Assembly: GCF_014349155.1 (NCBI RefSeq)
Contig: NZ_JACSIT010000067.1
Coordinates: 175,799-239,798 of the forward strand
DNA length: 64,000 bases
Reading direction: 5' to 3'
From: Neolewinella lacunae
GTDB lineage: Bacteria; Bacteroidota; Bacteroidia; Chitinophagales; Saprospiraceae
Part shown: positions 8,795 to 15,929 of the stretch, in pieces
Layout: each line of letters begins with the position of its first letter
Numbering within the stretch: position 1 is the first letter of the stretch
Made by a program: the position numbers and the translations under genes
Notes under the pieces: model-generated
The model's input: the letters and a program-made list of their open reading frames with translations, nothing else
What the model was told of the DNA's origin: nothing
The model's database searches: none

Positions 8795-9514
8795 ATGAGT
8801 GAGCACGCAGGACTAAACCGCCACGCCCCCCGCCACTGGCACCAGAATTTTACCGGCGAAAACAGCTGGACCATGTTCAAGGTCATCAGTGAATTCGTGG
8901 AAGGCTACGAGGTAATGAACCGGGTAGGCCCCTGTGTTTCCATCTTCGGCTCGGCCCGGACCAAGCCCGACCACAAGTACTACCAGCTGGCCACCGAAAT
9001 CGGGCAGCTCCTCGTCCGCGAGGGCTACGGCGTCATCACCGGCGGCGGGCCCGGCATTATGGAAGCGGGCAACCGCGGCGCCCACCTGGAAAAAGGAGCC
9101 AGCATCGGGCTCAACATCGATCTGCCCTTCGAAACCAGCAGTAATCCTTACGTAGACCTCGACAAAAACATCGATTTTCGCTACTTCTTCGTCCGCAAAG
9201 TCATGTTCGTAAAATACGCCCAGGCCTTCGTTTGCTGCCCGGGCGGCTTCGGGACGATGGACGAACTTTTTGAAGTCCTCACCCTCATCCAGACCCGCAA
9301 AATCAATAAGGTTCCCGTCATCCTGGTCGGGACAGAATACTGGAGCGGACTGCGCGACTGGATCTTCGAGACCATGTCGGAAAAGGAGGCCACCATCAGC
9401 CCGCAGGACATGGACCTGATCCCCATCGTCGACACGGCTGACGCCGTTTTGGAAATCATCCGTGACTTCTACGACCGGCAGGGGCACACGCTTTCGCCGA
9501 ATTTTAAGCTCTAG
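8795..9514 (+). CDS. LOG-family (TIGR00730) nucleotide phosphoribohydrolase
   Basis: 239 residues from the ATG at 8795 (MSEHAGLNRHAPRHW). It is a Rossmann-like LOG/lysine decarboxylase-like protein with the catalytic signature PGGFGTMDELFEVLTLIQT and the phosphate-binding GYGVITGGGPGIMEAGNRGA. Family members release the base from nucleoside monophosphates, including cytokinin ribotides; older databases call them lysine decarboxylases in error. The physiological substrate here is unknown. The TAG stop lies inside the left arm of the 169-bp inverted-repeat element. Confidence 0.92.
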   Translation: MSEHAGLNRHAPRHWHQNFTGENSWTMFKVISEFVEGYEVMNRVGPCVSIFGSARTKPDHKYYQLATEIGQLLVREGYGVITGGGPGIMEAGNRGAHLEKGASIGLNIDLPFETSSNPYVDLDKNIDFRYFFVRKVMFVKYAQAFVCCPGGFGTMDELFEVLTLIQTRKINKVPVILVGTEYWSGLRDWIFETMSEKEATISPQDMDLIPIVDTADAVLEIIRDFYDRQGHTLSPNFKL

Positions 9515-9679
9515 TGGGCCAAACGGTAAATATCGTTACATTAAGTTGCCGCTATTTTTTGGTATGGCAAGGCGGCGAAACCGGAGTACAGCCAAAGCTA
9601 CATGAGGATTTCGCTAACGCAGCCAGAGCAAAAAAGAGCAAGGCTTGGATGTAATAGTATTTACCGGTTGGCCCACTAG
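9511..9679. repeat. 169-bp element bounded by 22-bp inverted repeats
   Basis: CTAGTGGGCCAAACGGTA and four more bases (9511-9532) are repeated in inverted form at 9658-9679, with 21 of 22 positions matching. Inside, TTACAT and ATGTAA continue the pairing. The arms include the stop codons of both convergent genes. It could be a two-way terminator, a structured RNA or a MITE-like insertion. Confidence 0.75.
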
Positions 9680-10209
9680 CCATTCCCCGTTCCCTTGAAG
9701 TGGTCTTCTTTGTATTTGAAGAGGACGTTGAAGGAGGTCAGCGAGCCGTAAATCCGGGTGATGTACTGCTGAAGGTTCACTTTTTCTTCGTCGCTGAGGT
9801 TGCTGGCGTTGATACGTTGTTCCATCACGCGGAGGCGATCACGGACCATGACGATTTTGTGAAAAAAGTCTTCGATGGGCATTTCTTTGGTCGCCAGGCC
9901 GGCCTCCCCGGGTTGGAGGATGAGGGTACCGTCGATCCAGCGGTCGCCGAGCTTGGTCGTTTCGTCGATGCCGTTATAGGTGCGTAAAATCCGGATGAGG
10001 GCCTGCTCGGCCTCGTTGAAGGAAGCCACTTCTTCGGCTTCCAGGGCTTCGATGATTTCCCAGTCGCGGTAGTCGCGGCCGACGGTTTTGAGGCCGTAGG
10101 TCATAAAAGTAACGTCGTAGGCGGCCTTATAGAGTTTGACGATCACGCCGTCGCCGAAGGCGGGGTGGCGGACCCGGCTGCCGGCGCCGAGGGTAATGGG
10201 TTGGTTCAT
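9676..10209 (-). CDS. Conserved hypothetical protein with an N-terminal Tudor/CarD-like segment
   Basis: 177 residues. The start ITLGAGSRVRHPAFGDGVIV resembles the small beta-barrel segment at the C termini of UvrD/PcrA helicases and in CarD-type proteins (G-x-x-V-x-H-x-x-F-G-x-G). The remainder is helical and acidic, with no known motif. No function is assigned; nucleic-acid or RNA polymerase contact is only an inference. It converges with the LOG-family gene, sharing the 169-bp inverted-repeat element, and is transcribed away from chaN. Confidence 0.7.
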   Translation of the reverse strand: MNQPITLGAGSRVRHPAFGDGVIVKLYKAAYDVTFMTYGLKTVGRDYRDWEIIEALEAEEVASFNEAEQALIRILRTYNGIDETTKLGDRWIDGTLILQPGEAGLATKEMPIEDFFHKIVMVRDRLRVMEQRINASNLSDEEKVNLQQYITRIYGSLTSFNVLFKYKEDHFKGTGNG

Positions 10210-10246
10210 GAGGGGATTAAATTAGCTGGCGCGAAAGTAAGCAAAA

Positions 10247-10310
10247 GGGCGCGGACGCAGGTGCTCCCCCCCGGCCCCCCGAAGGGGGGAGTGAGGACAA
10301 AGAGCAAGGG
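10247..10310 (+). repeat. Dispersed GGGCGCGGNCGCAGGTGC element, full copy
   Basis: The core at 10247-10264 is followed by a C-run, the hairpin CCCCCCGAAGGGGGG, and a tail with GGACAAAGAGCAAGGG. Nearly the same full structure occurs, inverted, at 25521-25585 and 57371-57434. Variants lie at 30356-30415 and 40008-40061. Shorter core-only copies are at 2704, 15859, 20437, 34354, 42106 and 42180. Confidence 0.85.
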
Positions 10311-10392
10311 AAGAGCGCCGTAAACCCTATCTTTCGCCCGGGAAGCAGGCAAGTTCCGCCCATCCGCTTCCCCCCAAAACTACTGTTTACTG

Positions 10393-11262
10393 ATGCGTTT
10401 ATCCCTCGCCTTTCTGCTGCTGCTATTCACCGCTAACGTACCGCTTATGGCCCAGTCTGATCCGCGCCCCTACGCCCTGTTCGACCGGGCGGGGAAACCC
10501 ACGAAGTACAAAAAACTCTTGAAAGCCGCCCAGGAGGCCGACGTCATCCTCTTCGGCGAGTCCCACAACAGCGCCATTGCTCACTGGCTGCAGCACACCC
10601 TGGCCCGCGATCTGTACGCGGCCAGCGGCGCTTTCACCCTCGGCCTGGAGATGTTCGAATCCGACCAACAGGAGGGTCTCGATGCCTACCTGCAAGGCGC
10701 AGCGACGACCGAGCAGCTCGACTCCATCGGTTCCGGATTGTGGCCCAACTTTGCGACGGATTACCAGCCGGTGGTCAATTTTGCCCGCGAGCAGAAAATG
10801 ACGGTGGTGGCCACCAACGTCCCCCGCGCCTACGCCCGCCTGGTTTTCAAGGGTGGATTTGCTGCGCTGGACGAGTTACCGGCGTCGGCCAAAGCCCAGC
10901 TCCCTCCCCTACCCATTCCTTACGACAAAGACCTGCCCGGCTACGTAAAAATGCTCGAAATGATGCCCGGCGGCCACGGCGGCGAGACCTTCCCCATGGC
11001 CCAGGCCATCAAGGATGCCACGATGGCCCACTTCATCGCCGCCCGGCACCAGCCCGGCGTGCCTTTCATCCACCTCAACGGCAGCTACCACTCCGATGAT
11101 TTTGAAGGCATCGGCTGGTACCTCCAGCAGTATGCGCCGCAACTGAAAGTGCTCACCATCACGACCATCGAACAGGGCAGCGTGGAGCAGTTGGCAGCAG
11201 AAAATACGGGCAAGGCCCACTTCACGATCGCGGTGCCGGAGTTGATGACGAAGACTTATTGA
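10393..11262 (+). CDS. ChaN family heme-binding-type secreted protein
   Basis: 289 residues with signal peptide MRLSLAFLLLLFTANVPLMAQ. It belongs to the ChaN-like family (Cofac_haem_bdg, PF04187), with VILFGESHNSAIAHWLQ near the N terminus, LGLEMFESDQQEGLDAYL, and HLNGSYHSDDFEGIGWYL near the end. Family proteins bind heme and are linked to iron uptake, though their enzymology is unclear. No iron-uptake genes lie next to it. A GC-rich repeat separates it from the divergent gene upstream, and a terminator follows. Confidence 0.88.
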   Translation: MRLSLAFLLLLFTANVPLMAQSDPRPYALFDRAGKPTKYKKLLKAAQEADVILFGESHNSAIAHWLQHTLARDLYAASGAFTLGLEMFESDQQEGLDAYLQGAATTEQLDSIGSGLWPNFATDYQPVVNFAREQKMTVVATNVPRAYARLVFKGGFAALDELPASAKAQLPPLPIPYDKDLPGYVKMLEMMPGGHGGETFPMAQAIKDATMAHFIAARHQPGVPFIHLNGSYHSDDFEGIGWYLQQYAPQLKVLTITTIEQGSVEQLAAENTGKAHFTIAVPELMTKTY

Positions 11263-11289
11263 GGTCGAGTCGTTCCACGTAGAGTTTTG

Positions 11290-11308
11290 GCTCCTACGGA
11301 GCTTTTTT
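11290..11308 (+). terminator. Rho-independent terminator after chaN-like gene
   Basis: Short stem GCTCC/GGAGC with a TAC loop, then six T residues, 28 bases after the stop at 11262. Confidence 0.6.
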
Positions 11309-11862
11309 CCACGCGGAGGGCTGAGATTTTGGAGAGCTTCGCTCTTCTCTTTGAACCACTAAGGACACGAAGAGGGACTAAGCTGAGGTCAAGACGTTTT
11401 ACGTCGCAGTGTCAGACGGGCTAGAGGGTGTTACAACACCGGTAAACATCTCCAGCAGAGGTTTACAGTCGACGTGAAACGAATCAAACTCACCAAACTC
11501 CATGCAACTCCATGCCCCAACTCCATGCCACTCCATGGGCTAAAAAGATGCAGTCGCCGTACAATGGCTCCACCATTTTTGAACCACTAAGCCTGTCCCG
11601 TACAGAACTTAGCACCTCTTCGTGCCCTAAGTGGTTCAAAAAGGACTGCGCAGCAGGCCGAATCCCTCCGTGGTTCCACTTTGGGTGGATTACAACTGAA
11701 AAGGGTACCAACTCACCAAACTCCATGCAACTCCATGCCACTCCATGGGCTAAAAGGACTGCGCAGCAGGCCCAAAAGCAAAAAACCACCCCGCTCTAAA
11801 AATATTTTCTACCTTACCCCTCCCAACCCGCTCTGAAAAGAGCTGCTATAAAACCGGAAAAA
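11309..11862. repeat. Repeat-rich intergenic region
   Basis: No gene is seen. At 11334 is a copy of the GAGCTTCGCTC/GAACCACTAAG unit. 11396-11407 and about 11468-11480 form an inverted pair (CGTTTTACGTCG). A 45-60 base sequence beginning AACTCACCAAACTCCATG occurs at 11487-11546 and again at 11710-11755, built from CAACTCCATGC sub-repeats. TTTTTGAACCACTAAG at 11577 and its near complement ending at 11645 make a large inverted repeat. AAAAGGACTGCGCAGCAGG occurs at about 11639 and 11752. Confidence 0.8.
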
Positions 11863-13446
11863 ATGAAAAATCGCGTTCTTCTCCTGCTGTTGCTATTTGT
11901 CACCCCCTTCGCCCTGGCCCAAGCCCAGGAAAAGGTGAATGACGAACTCAATGCCCTCATCCGTAAGCACGGCCTGGAGCTGAGCCAGGCGGGAGAAATT
12001 GCCGGGTGGATGACGGACGTATACGGTCCCCGCCTGACGGGGTCGCCCATGCTCGACAAGGCCACGGATTGGGCCCAAAAGACCCTGAAAGAGTGGGGAA
12101 TGAAAAACGTCCACCTCGAGAGCTGGGGCCCCTTCGGCCGTGGCTGGGAGTTGAGCCATTTTGAGATGCACGCTACGGCCCCCTCCTACTTCCCCATCAT
12201 TGCCTATCCCAAGGCCTGGTCTCCCTCCGTCAAAGGAAGCGGCGAGGTGGTTTATTTGCAGGCAGGAAACGAAGAGGAACTGGCCGCCTACAAGGGTAAG
12301 CTGGCGGGTAAGTTTGTCTTATTTGATACCATCCGCGTCGTCACCGAAGGTTTTGAGCCTAACGCGCGGCGACACGATGCCGAAAGCCTGCTGGAAATGG
12401 CCAACGCTCCGGAGCCTACCCCGCGTCCCCGGCGCAACTACAACAACCTGGGCAACACCAACTTCAACCAAATCCTCTGGCAGTTTCTGGCCGATGAGCA
12501 GCCCCTCGCCGTCCTGGACCGCAGCTACAAGGGAGACTTAGGCACCGTCTTTGTATCGGGCGCAAGAACCGCCGAGGGCCGCGCCCAGCAAGAGGGGCAG
12601 AAGGTAGTCCCGCAGGTTACCCTTTCCGTCGAGCACTACAACCAGATTTTCCGCAACCTCCAGCGCGGCTTACCCGTCACCCTGAGCATTGAATTGCAGT
12701 CGGCTTACACCAACCCCGATGGGATGGAGCACAACATCATTGCCGAAATCCCCGGTACGGACCTGAAGGATGAAGTCGTAATGTTCGGTGCCCATTTCGA
12801 TTCGTGGCACACCGCCACGGGAGCTACTGACAACGCCGCTGGCTCCACGGTGATGATGGAAGCCGCCCGTATCCTGCTGGAAACGATCAAGGAAAGTGGA
12901 ATTAAACCGCGCCGGACCCTCCGCTTAGCGCTGTGGACGGGCGAAGAGCAGGGCTTGCTGGGCTCGCGGGGGTACAGCAAGGAACACTTCGCAGATTTCC
13001 CGCCCAACAGTTTCACCCCCCAAAGCCTCAAGCCCGCCCAGAAAAGCGTTTCCGCTTACTACAATCTCGATAACGGCACGGGAAAAATCCGCGGCGTCTA
13101 CCTGCAAGGCAATGCGGAAGTTGCGCCGATTTTCCGGGCGTGGCTACAGCCCTTCAAGGACCTCGATGCCGCCACGTTGAGTATGTCCAACACGGGTGGT
13201 ACGGATCACCTCACCTTCGATGCAGTAGGCATCCCGGGCTTCCAGTTCATCCAGGAGCCGATGGCCTATTTCGCGCGGACCCACCATTCCAATATGGACA
13301 ACTTCGATCACCTGGTGGTAGAAGACTTGGCCCAGGCAGCGACGATTGTGGCCTCCTTCGTCCTGCATACCGCCCTGCGCGACGAAATGCTGCCGCGCAA
13401 GCCCTTTGAAACGGAGGAGGCGAAAAAGGAGGCGGAGAAGCGGTAG
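11863..13446 (+). CDS. M28 family metallopeptidase with PA domain insert, secreted
   Basis: 527 residues with signal peptide MKNRVLLLLLLFVTPFALAQAQ. A protease-associated region (GEVVYLQAGNEEELAAYKGK) precedes the M28 catalytic domain. The zinc-site motifs are visible: FGAHFDSWHTATGATDNAAG, the catalytic Glu pair in WTGEEQGLLGSRGY, TGGTDHLTFDAVGIPGFQF, and RTHHSNMDNFD near the end. It is probably a periplasmic or outer-surface aminopeptidase or carboxypeptidase that feeds on peptides; the exact specificity cannot be read from sequence. Confidence 0.93.
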   Translation: MKNRVLLLLLLFVTPFALAQAQEKVNDELNALIRKHGLELSQAGEIAGWMTDVYGPRLTGSPMLDKATDWAQKTLKEWGMKNVHLESWGPFGRGWELSHFEMHATAPSYFPIIAYPKAWSPSVKGSGEVVYLQAGNEEELAAYKGKLAGKFVLFDTIRVVTEGFEPNARRHDAESLLEMANAPEPTPRPRRNYNNLGNTNFNQILWQFLADEQPLAVLDRSYKGDLGTVFVSGARTAEGRAQQEGQKVVPQVTLSVEHYNQIFRNLQRGLPVTLSIELQSAYTNPDGMEHNIIAEIPGTDLKDEVVMFGAHFDSWHTATGATDNAAGSTVMMEAARILLETIKESGIKPRRTLRLALWTGEEQGLLGSRGYSKEHFADFPPNSFTPQSLKPAQKSVSAYYNLDNGTGKIRGVYLQGNAEVAPIFRAWLQPFKDLDAATLSMSNTGGTDHLTFDAVGIPGFQFIQEPMAYFARTHHSNMDNFDHLVVEDLAQAATIVASFVLHTALRDEMLPRKPFETEEAKKEAEKR

Positions 13447-13486
13447 TTTTTTTGGAAATCGCAGGATACCCCCTTCCCGAAAACAC

Positions 13487-13545
13487 CTGGCTGAGGATGC
13501 CCCCACCCGAAACATGGACATTCGGGTGGGGACACCCTCAGCCAG
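13487..13545 (-). terminator. Long hairpin downstream of the diacylglycerol kinase gene
   Basis: 25-base arms at 13487-13511 and 13521-13545 with a 9-base loop. The two non-identical positions become G-U pairs only when read as minus-strand RNA, so the hairpin suits the minus-strand operon. Only four T residues follow shortly after. Confidence 0.6.
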
Positions 13546-13655
13546 AACCATCCGCTTCGGTGAGGATATCATTAACCAGGGGTATAATGCGTACCGGATG
13601 CCTCCACTTCGCAGAAGATGTGCGCTGAGGTAAGTATGATGCGTCAGCCCCCCCC

Positions 13656-14039
13656 TTACCGCGCCACCACCAAAAAAACTTCGTCGTAGATCAGCAGCCC
13701 TGCCACCAGGGCGGAGAAGATGGCAGTAAACAACACTGCCCCCGCCGCAACGTCTTTGGCTTTGCCCGCCAGCTCGTTGTATTCCGGTGAGACCAGGTCT
13801 ACGATGTACTCCACGGCGGTGTTGAGCGCCTCGGCGGCCAAGACCATGCCTGAACAGATGAAGACCATCGCCCATTTCCAAAGGGGAAAATCCAGCCCGT
13901 AGGCCACGGCCAGTATGCCCACGAAGGCCAGGATATGGATCCGGCTCGGCGCGTGGTTGCGCAGCAAGTCCCAGGCCCCTTTGAAGGCATAGCCGAAGGC
14001 AAACCAGCGTTTGCGACAGTACTCCGTAAATTGGTTCAT
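13656..14039 (-). CDS. Diacylglycerol kinase family protein (small membrane DgkA / undecaprenol kinase type)
   Basis: 127 residues from ATG 14039, whose ATGA overlaps the TGA of the upstream gene and suggests translational coupling. This is the small integral-membrane kinase type: RWFAFGYAFKGAWDLLRNH, then AAEALNTAVEYIVDLVSPEYNELAGKAKD (shown here only as a description of 13760-13850), then three membrane helices. The glutamates and the ALNTAVE motif of the active site are present. In Gram-positive bacteria and many Bacteroidota such proteins phosphorylate undecaprenol rather than diacylglycerol, which recycles the cell-wall lipid carrier; that choice is inferred. Confidence 0.92.
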   Translation of the reverse strand: MNQFTEYCRKRWFAFGYAFKGAWDLLRNHAPSRIHILAFVGILAVAYGLDFPLWKWAMVFICSGMVLAAEALNTAVEYIVDLVSPEYNELAGKAKDVAAGAVLFTAIFSALVAGLLIYDEVFLVVAR

Positions 14040-14299
14040 GACATCCATGCAAATTCCCCGCGCAGCAGAAAAAAGCCCAGCAACGCCAGCGCAGGGCCCA
14101 GCCAACCGCTCAGCATAAAGCTATAATAAGCCCGATTGACCCGACTCGGTTCGATCCACTCCACAATATGGCTGATGCCCCAAACCGCAAAGCAGATGCC
14201 GCCCAGGATGATGGCCAGCAGCGAGCCCGCGTACTCATCCCCCAGCATCACCAACAAGTAGAAGATCAACTGCCCGATGAGCATCAGCAAAAAATTCAT
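14036..14299 (-). CDS. Small hydrophobic membrane protein
   Basis: 87 residues with about three hydrophobic segments (MNFLLMLIGQLIFYLLVML, then SLLAIILGGICFAVWGI, then LGPALALLGFFLL). It is translationally linked to the diacylglycerol kinase gene by ATGA overlap, and its start is 3 bases from the stop of the upstream haloperoxidase-like gene. No family is recognised. Operon position suggests a role in the envelope alongside the kinase. Confidence 0.75.
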   Translation of the reverse strand: MNFLLMLIGQLIFYLLVMLGDEYAGSLLAIILGGICFAVWGISHIVEWIEPSRVNRAYYSFMLSGWLGPALALLGFFLLRGEFAWMS

Positions 14300-14302
14300 G
14301 GG

Positions 14303-15667
14303 CTATTTCTTGCTGATCGTCGTGCTGCCCAGCTGGATGCGTTCGAGCAGGTGCTTACCTACGGCCTCTCCCTGCACCATGCCGTAGTCGATGGCCGGAC
14401 GGTAGTGGATGCCGCCGTAGAGCCGGCTCAGGGCCGCTTCTTCGCTGGCGGCCAGGAAGCTGGGGAAATCACGTGCGGGCAGGTCGAACTCCACCTCAGA
14501 ATCGTCGGTGAAGGCGAAGTTATCGCCAAAAATGTGGGTCAAGACCGTAGCACTGGCCCGGCTGATGACGGAGTGGCCCGAGGTATGCTCGGGGAAGGGT
14601 GGCGTTTGCAGCAAGGGCCGCCATTCTTCATCAATGTGGCGGTTGATGAAGGTTTCGGGGCGCAGGAGCCGCGAGCGGTACTTCTCGTCCCAGCAGCTGA
14701 TGAAACCATCGTGCAGGGCCATACTGACCGTAGCGTAAGCCCGCGTAGTGGTGGCCAGGTCGGCCTTCGCCTGCCGTGCAGCGATGGCCGTGATGTTGAT
14801 CCAGTGGCCCCCGGGGGTGATCTTTTTGGTGGCGAACATTACGTGGCCGATGTGGTGGCTTACGTAGGGGTTACAATCCCAGAACTTCGCAATATTTATC
14901 CGCTCGGCCAGTTCTGTGGTATCGGTGGTACGCATGGCTTCGTACACCTCCATCACTTCCTGGTACCATTTGCTGTCTTTAGACTCGCTGTAGGGCGTAG
15001 GGGGCAGAGGGCGGAACTGGCTGGCGCTATCGAGCGCAAAGGTCCGGATCTTCATCCAGCTGGGCTCAATGCCGTCCATGTAATCTGGGGGCGTAGGCTG
15101 CCACTTGCTCACGTCGTTGGAAATGGAGTACTTGGGGAAGGTGCGGGTTTGTTTGTAGTTGTCTCCACCGTACCACTCAATGATGTGATCGGCCACTTGC
15201 CGTCCGTAGGCCAGGGAGGCCGCCATGACGTCTTCCGGAACGCCAATGGCGGCGATTTCCTGGAAGAGGGTATCCTCAAAGACTTCCATCTTCTCTTCGC
15301 TGAAGATCATGCTTTTGCCGGTCTTGAGCTGGGCGGCCAGGGCGGCAATCGGGTGGCTGATCTCCACGCCAGCTGGTGGTGCGGGAACGGGGGACAAGTG
15401 GGGAATCTGCCCGGCCAGCGAGGGCATTGAGGGGTCGCCCGCCGCCAAAGCCTCGTAACCCGCAATGTTGGAGTAAGAGTAAATGCGGGCCGCTACGGGC
15501 GGACTGAAAATGTCGTGGACAATCACGTCCGTCAACTGCTTGACCGCCCGGTGGTAGAACTCCGGGGCGGCTACCTCTTCGGGGTAGTTGGGGTTGACGT
15601 CCTCACCGCAGGCGAGAAACAGGAAAGGAAGGGAACACAGGAAAACAAAACGAAAGAGCGGAGACAT
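14303..15667 (-). CDS. Vanadium-dependent haloperoxidase-like (PAP2 superfamily) lipoprotein
   Basis: 454 residues from ATG 15667, chosen because it gives lipoprotein signal MSPLFRFVFLCSLPFLFLAC; the open frame extends upstream without signal features. The mature N terminus is CGEDVNPNYPEE. The fold is that of the vanadate haloperoxidase/PAP2 superfamily: YRSRLLRPETFINRH supplies the Lys/Arg-type phosphate-site region, PPFPEHTSGHSVISRAS is the central PEHxSGHS motif, and RLYGGIHYRPAIDYG holds the last His. Whether it oxidises halides or acts as a phosphatase cannot be decided from the motifs. It heads a minus-strand operon with the two membrane genes that follow. Confidence 0.88.
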   Translation of the reverse strand: MSPLFRFVFLCSLPFLFLACGEDVNPNYPEEVAAPEFYHRAVKQLTDVIVHDIFSPPVAARIYSYSNIAGYEALAAGDPSMPSLAGQIPHLSPVPAPPAGVEISHPIAALAAQLKTGKSMIFSEEKMEVFEDTLFQEIAAIGVPEDVMAASLAYGRQVADHIIEWYGGDNYKQTRTFPKYSISNDVSKWQPTPPDYMDGIEPSWMKIRTFALDSASQFRPLPPTPYSESKDSKWYQEVMEVYEAMRTTDTTELAERINIAKFWDCNPYVSHHIGHVMFATKKITPGGHWINITAIAARQAKADLATTTRAYATVSMALHDGFISCWDEKYRSRLLRPETFINRHIDEEWRPLLQTPPFPEHTSGHSVISRASATVLTHIFGDNFAFTDDSEVEFDLPARDFPSFLAASEEAALSRLYGGIHYRPAIDYGMVQGEAVGKHLLERIQLGSTTISKK

Positions 15668-15929
15668 AACAGGAAAGGTACTTGATGGCCAAAACAATAG
15701 AACAGTTGCTGCAAAGATAAGTAAAACCATGGGTATAGCAGCATTGCGTAGCTGTCGGCCACCTGACCTTGCTTCGCCCCTACGCTGGCGCGGAGCCCGG
15801 CTCTTGTGGCCAGGCGGAAGCAGGGCGGCGGGGCAATTGCCTCCGCTCAACTTCCCTTGCACCTGCGACCGCGCAAAAACACGCCAAACACTATCTTGCG
15901 ATCACTTTCATCCGCGAAAAACACCCACC
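15668..15929. other. Divergent intergenic region with a degenerate GC repeat
   Basis: Separates the minus-strand haloperoxidase operon from the caspase gene. It holds GCACCTGCGACCGCGC (15859-15874), a copy of the dispersed element core in inverse orientation. TATCTTGCG at about 15893 is a weak -7-like sequence for the caspase gene. The open frame running through the region is not coding in character. Confidence 0.5.

Noticed and set aside
9511..9679. Integron attC site
   Set aside because: The ends do not show the GTTRRRY/RYYYAAC core sites and no integrase or cassette is present.
15588..15929. Upstream extension of the caspase reading frame
   Set aside because: It overlaps the haloperoxidase gene and a dispersed repeat; the caspase domain starts cleanly at ATG 15930.
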